From contig JAKUTA010000038.1 of the NCBI GenBank assembly GCA_022447885.1, forward strand, positions 1-8,793: a DNA stretch of 8,793 bases, written 5' to 3'. Source of the DNA: Candidatus Poseidoniales archaeon. Lineage in GTDB: Archaea > Thermoplasmatota > Poseidoniia > Poseidoniales > Thalassarchaeaceae. Shown piece by piece: positions 1 to 7,408 of this stretch; within the stretch, counting starts at the first letter, position 1, and the number at the start of each line of letters is the position of its first letter. The position numbers and the translations under genes are program-made. Under the pieces are notes generated by a model, which saw only the letters and a program-made list of their open reading frames with translations, had not been told where the DNA came from and did no database searches.

Positions 1-1
1 C

Positions 2-2194
2 ATATCCGGATGGTGGCTGGATGACGATCCTGACGGCGGCTCGCCGCGCTGCCAGATCGGCTGGGGCACGCTGCTCCAGCCCGACGAGAGGATGGCGTTC
101 TACCGCGCCAAGACCGGGATTGAACTCGATTACTTTGACGGCGATGTCATCCGGCTCGAGGACTCGTGGGGCGACCTCGTCGACTCCGCCTCGTTCCCGG
201 CTGAACACTCGTACTGGGACACCTCGTATGGACGGGACAGCACAGGCAGTTGGGTGCACATCGGCTCACCCACACCCGGCTCCCCCAACGACGGAACCTA
301 CGTCGGCCCGAACCACCCGCAGGGCACCTGCTACACAGTGCGCGACCACATCCACGAAGGCCAGTACATCCTCAAGGGCAGGGTGGTAACCATGAACTCG
401 GAGGATGCGGTGCTCGACAGGGGCAATGTGTTCGTCAAGGATGGTGTCATTCAGGCGGTCTGGGAGGATGGACAACCCCCAGGGGCGGACGTCTGGAGCA
501 TGGATGTGGTTGACACCGGCGGGACGATCTACCCGGGACTCATCGACATGCACAATCACATCCACTACAACATGCTGCCATTGTGGGATTACGAACTGCA
601 GGGTGGTTTCTACACCAACCGCTACCAGTGGAAGAACAACGCCGGCTACAAGCCGTCGGTCACCTGGCCGAAGAGCCTCATCCAGAGCGGCCCCTACTGG
701 GATCTCGAGGAATCGTCGGTCAAGTATGCCGAGATGAAGGAGATCGCCGGCGGCACGACCGCCGTGCAAGGTGGTCCATCTAACGACGACGAGTCGTTCG
801 CGTGGATCCTGGCGCGCAACATCGAGTACTACAACTTCGGGCGCGACGAGATGCACACCAAGGTGACTGAACTCGAAGAGGAATACATCGGCGCGCACAT
901 CACGAATGGAAATGCGAGCGGCGAACTGGATGGCTGGTTCCTGCATCTCTCCGAGGGCACGGACGCCTCCTCGTTGGACGAGTTCCGCATCCTGCAGGAA
1001 GGTGGATTGCTGGTGGGGGAGACGATCATCATCCACGGAGTTCCGCTGCGCGAGGCTGAGTTCGCGGCGATGGCCGCCGTCGGCTCGTCATTGGTCTGGT
1101 CGCCGACCTCGAACATGCTGCTCTACGGGGATACGGCCCGCGTCGACCTCGCCCGCGCCGCCGGGGTGAACATCGCTCTCGCCCCGGATTGGTCTCCGTC
1201 AGGAACCAAGAGTCCGTTGCACGAACTCAAGACCGCCGACTGGTGGAACAAGAACAAACTGGATGGTGTGTTCAGCGATTACGAACTGGTGCAGATGGTC
1301 ACCAGCAACGCTGCCGACGCGATGAACTGGGAGGCGCATGTCGGGCGCATCGGTGTGGGCAAGGCGGCCGATATGGTGGTCATCGACTCGTTCGCCGACG
1401 ACCCGTATCGCAACCTCATCCAGGCGATCGACCCGGATGTGCGGCTCACCATAGTCGGTGGGCTGCCGCTGTTCGGTGATGTCGACCTGATGACCCTGCT
1501 CAAGGGTGATGACATGGAGATCGTGCAGGGTGAGGGATTCCAGAAGGCCTTGGACATCACCTTCTCCGGAGTGCCGCTAGGGCAGGACTCGTGGGCGACG
1601 ATCGAGTCGTCGCTCACCACCGCGCTGCACTTCTCTCCCGATGAGATGTACGAAGTGTGGTCCGAGGCCTCCAACCACGAGTCTGTGGATTCGTTCGCCG
1701 CCTGGTTCGCCCAGCAGTATCCGGGACTCGACTCGATTGAACTCGACCCGATCTTCACCTATGGCGATGAGCGCTATTTCTCCGTGCTGAACTCGTCTGC
1801 GTCGTTCAATTCTCAGGGGAGAATCTCCATCTACGACGACTATTACAATCTCACCTTCGACGCCGACGGTAACCGTTCGAGCGGATGGGTGGCTCCTCCG
1901 CCCGTAGATGTCCCCGATGATCCACCGGACGAACCCGACCAGCCTGATGATACGGACACCACCTCGGACACCACCGATGACGATTCCCTCACGACAGAAG
2001 AAGAGGAGTCTTCCACGGGAGGTATCCTGGACATCTCCTCACCGCTCTACTGGATGGCGATGTCGTTCACCCTGCTGATCCTCGGCGGCTCGGTGTTCGT
2101 CATGTTCCGCCTCACGCGCAAAGGTGGCCAACCGCCACCAGGTGACACTGGCATCGGCACACCCGACCTCGGCATCGAGCCACCCTTCGGGTGA
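2..2194 (+). CDS. Surface-anchored lamin-tail/amidohydrolase protein (5' partial)
   Basis: The frame is already open at the window edge, so the true start and any signal peptide lie upstream; the ATG at 92 falls inside a domain and is not the start. Residues 1-96 of the 730-residue fragment look like a lamin-tail domain, ending in the typical TPGSPN. Residues about 120-495 are a metal-dependent amidohydrolase of the ATZ/TRZ (cytosine-deaminase-like) type: PGLIDMHNHIH (H184, H186), LHLSE (H315, E318), IIHGV (H345) and LAPDW (D396). All expected metal ligands are present, so it is probably active in hydrolysing C-N bonds, substrate unknown. A further domain of about 130 residues follows, then an Asp/Glu/Thr-rich linker (about 637-675), one membrane helix (about 684-705) and a basic RLTRK stop-transfer. 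Inferred topology is an extracellular enzyme held by a C-terminal anchor. The cysS stop is 7 bp away, convergent. Confidence 0.88.
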   Translation: MSGWWLDDDPDGGSPRCQIGWGTLLQPDERMAFYRAKTGIELDYFDGDVIRLEDSWGDLVDSASFPAEHSYWDTSYGRDSTGSWVHIGSPTPGSPNDGTYVGPNHPQGTCYTVRDHIHEGQYILKGRVVTMNSEDAVLDRGNVFVKDGVIQAVWEDGQPPGADVWSMDVVDTGGTIYPGLIDMHNHIHYNMLPLWDYELQGGFYTNRYQWKNNAGYKPSVTWPKSLIQSGPYWDLEESSVKYAEMKEIAGGTTAVQGGPSNDDESFAWILARNIEYYNFGRDEMHTKVTELEEEYIGAHITNGNASGELDGWFLHLSEGTDASSLDEFRILQEGGLLVGETIIIHGVPLREAEFAAMAAVGSSLVWSPTSNMLLYGDTARVDLARAAGVNIALAPDWSPSGTKSPLHELKTADWWNKNKLDGVFSDYELVQMVTSNAADAMNWEAHVGRIGVGKAADMVVIDSFADDPYRNLIQAIDPDVRLTIVGGLPLFGDVDLMTLLKGDDMEIVQGEGFQKALDITFSGVPLGQDSWATIESSLTTALHFSPDEMYEVWSEASNHESVDSFAAWFAQQYPGLDSIELDPIFTYGDERYFSVLNSSASFNSQGRISIYDDYYNLTFDADGNRSSGWVAPPPVDVPDDPPDEPDQPDDTDTTSDTTDDDSLTTEEEESSTGGILDISSPLYWMAMSFTLLILGGSVFVMFRLTRKGGQPPPGDTGIGTPDLGIEPPFG

Positions 2195-2201
2195 CAACCT
2201 C

Positions 2202-3698
2202 TCATTCGAGGGTCCACTCGGGCCCGTCAGCGGTGTCGATGACGGTCACGCCCATCGCCGCCAACTCGTCGCGGATGGCGTCGGCCGACTCCCAGTCCTT
2301 GGCGTCGCGGGCGATCTGTCGCCGCATCAACAGCTCATTGACCTGGCTGGAGATCTCCAGCCGGCGCGGGTCATCCTCGGGCCCGGCGAGCGTCTCTTCG
2401 CGTGAGGGCAGAAGTCCGAGAACGGTCCCTGCCAACTCCTCGAGCCACTCGGCACAGTAGAGCCCGAAGGCTGCACGGTCCTGCTCATCGAGCCCGCCCG
2501 AATCGAGTGTCTTCTTCATCTCGCGTGCGGCGGCCATCACCTTCGCCAGCGCCTCGCGGCTGTTGAAGTCGTCATCCATCGCCAGCGCGGTCTGCTCACC
2601 CAGCCCCTCCAGCACACCCAGGGTGCCTGCGAGGCCCACGGCATCCGCGTCAGCACGCGGGAGCGAGACGAGTTCGGACCGGTGATCTCCACCCCATGCT
2701 TCGAGAGCGTTCAGGTAGGCCGCCTCCAACCGTTGCTGGTTGCGCTTGCCGTCGTCGAGGAAGTCCTCTGAGAGGTCGATCGGGTTGCGGTAGTGAGCAT
2801 TGAGCAGGGCGTGTCTGAGCGTTAGCCCGCTGAAGTTGTCGAGGGCGTCAGTGATCGTCCAGAAGTTTCCGAGCGATTTCGACATCTTCTCGCCGTCGAC
2901 GTTGACGAATCCGTTGTGCATCCACCACTGGACCACCGGTGACTTTCCGCTGGCGCATTCGCCCTGGAATATCTCCGCCTCGTGGTGCGGGAACCTGAGA
3001 TCATGGCCACCCCCATGGATGTCGAACTGCTCACCCAGGAGAGAGGAGCTCATCACGCTGCACTCGATGTGCCATCCCGGCCGGCCCGCACCCCACGGAG
3101 AGTCCCATTCCGGCTCGCCCGGCTTGCTGAACTTCCACAGCGCGAAATCCTTGTGATCCCGCTTGCCGGTCCCAGTGCCCTCGACCCGACCGCCCGCGCC
3201 CGCACGCACGGCATCGATAGATTGTCCCGTGAGCATACCGTACTTCTCCGGCGCTGACTCCACCTCGAAGTAGACGCCGTCATCACCGACGTACGCGTGC
3301 TCCTTGTCGATGAGCGTCTGCACCATCTCGATGATCCCCGGGATGGTGCCGGTCACGCGTGGATACTCGTCAGCGCGCAGGACGTTGAGCGCGTCCATGT
3401 TGGAGAAGTACGCCTCGATGTTGCGCTCGGACACCACCGAGTAATCGACCCCCTCCTCTTCGGCGACCACGAGGATCTTGTCGTCGATGTCGGTGAAGTT
3501 CTGCACGTAGAGCACATCGTAACCCTTGGCTTCGAGCCAGCGGTGAACGAGGTCGAAGGCGACGTAGCAGCGGGCGTGGCCGAGGTGTGAGGGGCCGTAG
3601 GGCGTGATTCCGCAGACATACATGTTCACCCTGCCCGGCTCGAGGGTGGTGAACTCGACTTTCTGGCGCCGGCGTGTGTCATGGATGCGCAGAGGCAT
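2202..3698 (-). CDS. cysS: Cysteinyl-tRNA synthetase
   Basis: Cytoplasmic class I aminoacyl-tRNA synthetase that charges tRNA-Cys with cysteine using ATP. The 498-residue protein is slightly longer than E. coli CysRS (461). The HIGH-type motif is HLGH (38-41) within GPSHLGHAR, and the KMSKS motif is exact (271-275). The Zn site that selects cysteine is complete: C29 (YVCGIT), C213 (HIECS), H238 and E242 (FPHHEAE). The C-terminal part ends in the usual anticodon-binding-region pattern (AKDWESADAIRDEL, then GPEWTLE). The ATG at 3698 is supported by an AGGTGA Shine-Dalgarno 4 nt upstream and by the normal family N-terminus. It is convergent with the amidohydrolase gene and divergent from the small membrane protein gene across a 102-bp spacer. 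No truncation or missing catalytic residue is seen. Confidence 0.98.
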   Translation of the reverse strand: MPLRIHDTRRRQKVEFTTLEPGRVNMYVCGITPYGPSHLGHARCYVAFDLVHRWLEAKGYDVLYVQNFTDIDDKILVVAEEEGVDYSVVSERNIEAYFSNMDALNVLRADEYPRVTGTIPGIIEMVQTLIDKEHAYVGDDGVYFEVESAPEKYGMLTGQSIDAVRAGAGGRVEGTGTGKRDHKDFALWKFSKPGEPEWDSPWGAGRPGWHIECSVMSSSLLGEQFDIHGGGHDLRFPHHEAEIFQGECASGKSPVVQWWMHNGFVNVDGEKMSKSLGNFWTITDALDNFSGLTLRHALLNAHYRNPIDLSEDFLDDGKRNQQRLEAAYLNALEAWGGDHRSELVSLPRADADAVGLAGTLGVLEGLGEQTALAMDDDFNSREALAKVMAAAREMKKTLDSGGLDEQDRAAFGLYCAEWLEELAGTVLGLLPSREETLAGPEDDPRRLEISSQVNELLMRRQIARDAKDWESADAIRDELAAMGVTVIDTADGPEWTLE

Positions 3699-3702
3699 TG
3701 GC

Positions 3703-3708
3703 TCACCT
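3703..3708 (-). promoter_or_regulatory. Shine-Dalgarno of cysS
   Basis: The minus strand reads AGGTGA, a perfect match to the anti-SD region of 16S rRNA, 4 nt before the cysS ATG. It fixes the start at 3698 and shows that this gene uses a leadered mRNA, unlike the TBP-lobe gene at 7409. Confidence 0.6.
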
Positions 3709-3730
3709 GTGCAGCGTCGCTCGGCCCGCG

Positions 3731-3744
3731 ACTATTGAATCATT
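3731..3744 (-). promoter_or_regulatory. Possible box A in the cysS divergent spacer
   Basis: This is the only AT-rich stretch in the 102-bp divergent spacer; the minus strand reads TGATTCAATAGT. If used as an archaeal TATA element, transcription would start about 25 nt downstream, near 3711, leaving a short leader that just contains the cysS Shine-Dalgarno. The match to box A consensus is poor. The same stretch could also serve the plus-strand gene at 3801. The rest of the spacer (3745-3800) shows nothing recognisable. Confidence 0.25.
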
Positions 3745-3800
3745 GTCAGCAGAAGAGATGACAGCAAGGTTGAGGGAGGGGTCGTCCGCGGTGGCGAACC

Positions 3801-4184
3801 ATGGAAGAGTTCCAGTGCTGCAACCTGAGCGTGCCGAAAATCTCGAAGATCGCCGGTGGAATCCTGACCGCCTGGGGAGTCGTCGCCTACCTGCTCACGA
3901 TGACCAGTATCACCGCGATGATTCCCGCGTTCATGGGTGCGCCGATCCTGTTGATGGGATTCCTCGCTGAGAAGAATCCTGAGAAGCGCAAGCTGTTCAT
4001 GCACATCTCCGTCACCTTCGGTCTGTTGGCCGCCCTCGGTGGACTCCGCATTCTGACAATGCTCAGCGGTCCCTATGACCTGGCGTTCGCCTCACATGCC
4101 GTGCTACTGCTGGTCGGCGGTGTCTACACCTTCATCTGCGTCAAGTCGTTCATCTGGATTCGCAAGCAGCAGGACGCCGAGTGA
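3801..4184 (+). CDS. Small four-helix membrane protein, function unknown
   Basis: A 127-residue hydrophobic protein with four likely membrane helices, at about 15-33, 37-56, 66-88 and 95-118, and a charged C-terminus (RKQQDAE). The pattern of an ITAMIPAFMGAPILLMGFLA hairpin, a short charged loop (EKNPEKRK), then HIS at the start of helix 3 recalls a widespread family of uncharacterised small membrane proteins; I recognise the pattern but cannot name a function. The ATG at 3801 has no convincing Shine-Dalgarno. An in-frame GTG at 3831 would remove the ten residues that include the C6-C7 pair and begin just before helix 1, so the start is uncertain. It is divergent from cysS and convergent with the Fe-S gene, their stop codons being one base apart. 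Nothing nearby suggests a shared pathway. Confidence 0.75.
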   Translation: MEEFQCCNLSVPKISKIAGGILTAWGVVAYLLTMTSITAMIPAFMGAPILLMGFLAEKNPEKRKLFMHISVTFGLLAALGGLRILTMLSGPYDLAFASHAVLLLVGGVYTFICVKSFIWIRKQQDAE

Positions 4185-4197
4185 ATCATTCCTCGGC
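4176..4197. terminator. Inverted repeat over two convergent stop codons
   Basis: The arms GCCGAG (4176-4181) and CTCGGC (4192-4197) pair perfectly. Bases 4183-4185 and 4189-4191 extend the stem to 9 bp with one bulged base (4182) and a 3-base loop. The hairpin spans the TGA of the membrane protein gene (4182-4184) and the TGA of the opposing Fe-S gene (4186-4188). It would form in transcripts from either side. No U-tract follows, and archaeal termination usually depends on U-tracts, so a terminator role is a guess; an effect on mRNA 3' ends is an alternative. Confidence 0.3.
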
Positions 4198-6237
4198 ACC
4201 GGAGACTGCGACTTCCTCGAGTTTCTCTGCTTCGGCGAGTTGCGCCTGCATCTGCTCCCAGAGAAGTTCTGCGACATCCATCACGTCCATCTCGGCGCCG
4301 ACCGAGTTCAGGCCGTCGTTGACCATGATCGAGCAGAACGGGCAGCCGACAGCCACCGTGTCGCAGCCGGTCTCGGCGAGCTCTTTGGCGCGTATCTCGT
4401 TGACCCGCTTGTCGGGGTCCTCCTCCATCCACATCATCGCGCCGCCGGCCCCGCAGCAGAACGAGTCCTTCCCGTGCCGCTCTGGCTCGACATCCACCCC
4501 TCCGATGACATTTCTGGGAGCCTCGGTGACCCCGCCGATGCGGCCGAGGTAGCAGGGGTCGTGGTAGGTGATCTTGCGGCCGTTCTTGCCGTTCTTCTCC
4601 ATGTCAGGGAGTCTGCCCTCCTCCTGCAGTTTGGCGATGATCTCCGAGTGGTGCAGCACTTCGAGCTCGTCCCCTCCATAGTCGCCGTATTCCTTGCCCA
4701 GAGTGTGGAAGCAGTGCGGGCATGAGGCGATGATGCGCTTGACGCCGAGTTCCTGGAAGGTCGCCATGTTGCTCTCCGCCAGCATCTGGAACAGGTATTC
4801 GTTGCCCATCCGCCGCGCCGGGTCGCCAGAACAGCCCTCCGACATGCCGAGGATTCCCACGTCCAGCCCCGCCTCCTGAAGCAGGGAGATGGTCGCCCGT
4901 GCCACCTTCTGGTTGCGCTCGTCGAATGAAGCCGCACAGCCGACGAAGTAGATGTACTCCGCAGGCTCGTTGATCTTGACTCCGAGGTCGGCCGCCCAAT
5001 CGCCGCGCTCGTGGGCGCCGAATCCGTACGGGTTGGAGGAGTTCTCGAGGTTGCCCATCGCCACGTTCAGCTGCTCGGGATACTCCATCGCCTCCATCAC
5101 CAGGTGGCGCCGGGCGTCGGTGAGTTTGGGGACGTGCTCGATGTACACCGGGCAGGCGTCCACGCACGCGTTGCAGGTGGTGCACGCCCAGATCGCCTCT
5201 GGGGTGAAGCGGTCGATGATGCTCTCCTCGGGGGTTCCACCCGCGAGCAGGATGGGGGCGTGCTCGTTGGCGTAGTCACGCAGGTCGTGGATGATCTGCA
5301 TCGGGTTGAGCGACTTGCCGGATGCGTAGGCCGGGCAGACGTCCTGGCAGCGGAAGCAGGTGGTGCACACCCAGCCGTCGAGCAGCGAGCGCCAACTGTA
5401 TTGCGAATACGAACTTACACCGAACTCCTCGATGTCAAGGTCGTCCAGCGGAACCGCCTTGCCTTCATCGTCAACGGCGAGCGGGCGCATCTTGCCGGAC
5501 GGTTCTCGGTCATGGAAGATCACGGCCGGCAGCGCCGTCACCAGATGCATGTGCTTGCTGGCGGGGATCGCCACGAGGAAGCCGGCGATGAGCATCATGT
5601 GGAGCCAATAACTGCTGGCGGCAAGGCCGGCTTGGGTGCTGGCGGAGAAACTCGCCATCAGGTTGGCTGCCACCCAGGCGCCGACCGGCTCCCACCTGCC
5701 CGCGCCCGCGTGCGCCTCGATGATGAACGCCGTTCCGCAGATGCCGAGGATGGTGAGCAGGATGGAGATCCCCTCGACCATCGATTCGTGCTCCATCTTG
5801 GGCGGCTTCACGATCACCCTGCGGTAGAGCGCGCCGAACGTGCCGATGGCGGCGAGCAGGTAGCCCATGTCCACGAGCAGGTTCCATGAGTTGGCGAGCA
5901 TCGGGTGGATGCCGGCGAGGAGGGGCTCGAACCTGCCGCCGCTGGCGAGGTCGAACATGTCCGTGGCAAGCGCCAGGAAGCCCCAGAATATCATCGCGTG
6001 CAGCGTTCCGATGACGCGGTCCTCGAGCACCCGCTTCTGCCCGAGCCAGCCGCTCAGCCACTCGCGCATGCGCCCGCCGATGTCCTGGAAGCGGTCATCG
6101 GGCCCGCCCAATCGGATCAACCGCGCCGCCTGAACCACCTGCGCTGTGAACAGGATTCCCGCAGCACCCCAGATGAACACGATGATCGCCCAACCGGGCA
6201 CAGACCCGAAGTACGTCGCTTCGAAAGCGTCAATCAT
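4186..6237 (-). CDS. EtfD/FadF-like membrane Fe-S oxidoreductase (HdrD-like)
   Basis: A 683-residue membrane protein. The N-terminal part has about five hydrophobic helices (near 13-38, 78-98, 117-139, 157-175, 208-228) with His residues suited to b-type heme, as in NarI-like subunits (H80, H111, H213, H229, H231). Two 4Fe-4S motifs follow, C291-C294-C297-C301 and C352-C355-C358-C362. Then come two CCG domains: C434, C469-S470, C506/C509; and C562, C594-C595, C632/C635. This order matches EtfD of mycobacteria and FadF of bacilli, which pass electrons from electron-transfer flavoprotein to membrane quinone during fatty-acid or amino-acid oxidation. No etfAB is in view, so the donor is inferred. 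An in-frame TTG at 6300 is a longer alternative start, but the ATG at 6237 has GAGGGAG upstream and directly precedes the first helix. Other HdrD/GlpC-type quinone reductases remain possible. Confidence 0.9.
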   Translation of the reverse strand: MIDAFEATYFGSVPGWAIIVFIWGAAGILFTAQVVQAARLIRLGGPDDRFQDIGGRMREWLSGWLGQKRVLEDRVIGTLHAMIFWGFLALATDMFDLASGGRFEPLLAGIHPMLANSWNLLVDMGYLLAAIGTFGALYRRVIVKPPKMEHESMVEGISILLTILGICGTAFIIEAHAGAGRWEPVGAWVAANLMASFSASTQAGLAASSYWLHMMLIAGFLVAIPASKHMHLVTALPAVIFHDREPSGKMRPLAVDDEGKAVPLDDLDIEEFGVSSYSQYSWRSLLDGWVCTTCFRCQDVCPAYASGKSLNPMQIIHDLRDYANEHAPILLAGGTPEESIIDRFTPEAIWACTTCNACVDACPVYIEHVPKLTDARRHLVMEAMEYPEQLNVAMGNLENSSNPYGFGAHERGDWAADLGVKINEPAEYIYFVGCAASFDERNQKVARATISLLQEAGLDVGILGMSEGCSGDPARRMGNEYLFQMLAESNMATFQELGVKRIIASCPHCFHTLGKEYGDYGGDELEVLHHSEIIAKLQEEGRLPDMEKNGKNGRKITYHDPCYLGRIGGVTEAPRNVIGGVDVEPERHGKDSFCCGAGGAMMWMEEDPDKRVNEIRAKELAETGCDTVAVGCPFCSIMVNDGLNSVGAEMDVMDVAELLWEQMQAQLAEAEKLEEVAVSGAEE

Positions 6238-6246
6238 CCGAATCGT

Positions 6247-6253
6247 CTCCCTC
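6247..6253 (-). promoter_or_regulatory. Shine-Dalgarno deciding the Fe-S gene start
   Basis: The minus strand reads GAGGGAG, 9 nt upstream of the ATG at 6237. It favours this start over the in-frame TTG at 6300. The 21 residues that the TTG would add do not look like family sequence. Confidence 0.45.
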
Positions 6254-6323
6254 GGCACGCCAGCGTGACGTGATTCGCCCACTCCAAACCCGCCCTTCAA
6301 CCAACCGCTCGACCCCCCAACCC

Positions 6324-6329
6324 CTATGG
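6324..6329 (+). promoter_or_regulatory. Weak box A candidate for mevalonate kinase
   Basis: CTATGG lies about 27 nt upstream of the ATG at 6354, the right distance for a leaderless archaeal transcript, but it is a poor TATA match in a C-rich spacer. The remainder of 6238-6353 contains no other AT-rich element; it includes a C-run (6312-6317) of unknown meaning. Confidence 0.2.
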
Positions 6330-6353
6330 CCTCCTGCCGCCGACAGCCCTGTC

Positions 6354-7331
6354 ATGGTGGCCGCCTCCGCCCCCGGGAAGTGCATCCTGTTCGGTGAGCA
6401 CGCCGTGGTCTACGGTGAACCTGCGGTAGCCGTGGCCATAGATGCGCGGGTCTCAGTCTCCTTGGAACCGTGTCAGGGTTCCTGGAAACTCGGTGGTGCC
6501 CCGCTCGACGAGCGCCATCCGCACGCTCGCTTCCTGCACAGTCAGCTGGTCGGGGATGATACCGAGCCGCACGCGATGGTGGTGACGAGCGAGTTGTTCC
6601 CGGCGGCGGGGCTCGGTTCGTCGGCGGCGCTGTCCGCGGCGATCAGCGCGGCGCTGATGCACAGGGAAGACGACGGAGATGGCGGGTTGGACCTCGAGCG
6701 CATCTCGCACCTGGCTCACAACGCTGAGGCGGAGGCGCAGTCCGGCCGGGCGAGTCCGACCGACACCTCGACGGCGACACTGGGTGGTTGCGTGCTCGTA
6801 TCGGACAGACGCGAGGAGAGCGCCGAGTGGCGCTGGACTCGCACACTGGACACTCCTGAAGGAGAGCGGCGCTGGGAGATTCACAGCGTCTCTCTGCCGG
6901 AATCCGTGCGCGAGGCACACCTCGTCGTCGGCTCGACTGGAATCCACTCGCCCACTGGCGAAATGGTCGCCAAGGTGGCCGGGATGCTTGAACGTCAGCC
7001 TGATAGAATGGATGAAATCGCGCGCATTGGAGAGTTGAGCAGGGTCGGTGCAGGGGCGTTGGCGGCGGGAGGTCTGATTGTTGTCGGCCGGCTGATGGAC
7101 GAAGCCCACGACCTGCTGGCAGGTCTCGGCGTGTCCTGTCCGGAACTCGATCAACTGGTCGCAGCCGCCCGTCCGACATCGCTCGGAGCGAAGTTGACTG
7201 GCGCAGGCGGCGGAGGCTGTATGCTGGCGCTGACGACCGAGCCAGAAGCAACCGCGGAAGCCATCGAGATGAGAGGCGGCAGAGTCATAACCACGTCTCT
7301 CGGGGCGCCGGGTGTCAGAATTGAGCGCTGA
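6354..7331 (+). CDS. mvk: Mevalonate kinase
   Basis: GHMP-family kinase of 325 residues that phosphorylates mevalonate at the 5-hydroxyl with ATP, an early step of the mevalonate pathway that supplies isoprenoid chains for archaeal lipids. Motifs in order: SAPGKCILFGEHAVVYGEP (5-23) with K9 and H16; the phosphate loop AAGLGSSAAL (84-93); ASPTDTSTATLGG (133-145), which holds the catalytic Asp D137; and LTGAGGGGC (281-289). The SPTDT form of the second motif and the closing GAKLTGAGGGGCM match methanogen mevalonate kinases. The ATG at 6354 gives the normal N-terminus; an in-frame ATG at 6270 would add 28 Pro/Arg-rich residues that do not fit the family. The gene is divergent from the Fe-S gene and 77 bp upstream of the TBP-lobe gene in the same direction, which has its own promoter. 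Mevalonate-3-kinase, as in Thermoplasma, is less likely given these motifs. Confidence 0.95.
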   Translation: MVAASAPGKCILFGEHAVVYGEPAVAVAIDARVSVSLEPCQGSWKLGGAPLDERHPHARFLHSQLVGDDTEPHAMVVTSELFPAAGLGSSAALSAAISAALMHREDDGDGGLDLERISHLAHNAEAEAQSGRASPTDTSTATLGGCVLVSDRREESAEWRWTRTLDTPEGERRWEIHSVSLPESVREAHLVVGSTGIHSPTGEMVAKVAGMLERQPDRMDEIARIGELSRVGAGALAAGGLIVVGRLMDEAHDLLAGLGVSCPELDQLVAAARPTSLGAKLTGAGGGGCMLALTTEPEATAEAIEMRGGRVITTSLGAPGVRIER

Positions 7332-7376
7332 CAGCCGCTCATCCACCCATCCAGACTCTATTTTCCGCTGCCGTCC

Positions 7377-7386
7377 TTTTATATAG
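7377..7386 (+). promoter_or_regulatory. Archaeal TATA box (box A) of the TBP-lobe gene
   Basis: TTTTATATAG is the best TATA element in the window and stands out in GC-rich DNA. Its centre is about 27 nt upstream of the ATG at 7409, so transcription should start at or within a few bases of the start codon, giving a leaderless mRNA; no Shine-Dalgarno is present. The rest of the 77-bp spacer (7332-7408) holds only a short T-rich stretch at 7359-7364 that might help end the mvk transcript. Confidence 0.7.
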
Positions 7387-7408
7387 GGCGGTCAGGTGCC
7401 GGCGCTTC

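Noticed and set aside
266..1036. 256-codon open frame on the minus strand opposite the amidohydrolase gene
   Set aside because: It lies antisense to well-conserved amidohydrolase sequence, has no recognisable motif, and is explained by GC-rich codon bias keeping the opposite frame open.
2181..2193. Small hairpin CACCC-TTC-GGGTG at the end of the amidohydrolase gene as a terminator
   Set aside because: The stem is only 5 bp, has no T-tract, and such stems are common by chance in GC-rich coding DNA.
5011..5889. 292-codon open frame on the plus strand opposite the EtfD-like gene
   Set aside because: Antisense to conserved Fe-S and membrane segments; its translation is Val/Gly/Arg/His-rich without motifs, typical of a shadow frame.
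6270..6353. Upstream ATG at 6270 as the mevalonate kinase start
   Set aside because: It would add 28 Pro/Arg/Thr-rich residues before the family N-terminus, which fits exactly from the ATG at 6354.
6453..7346. 297-codon open frame on the minus strand opposite mvk
   Set aside because: Covers the conserved kinase motifs in antisense and has an Arg-rich, motif-free translation.
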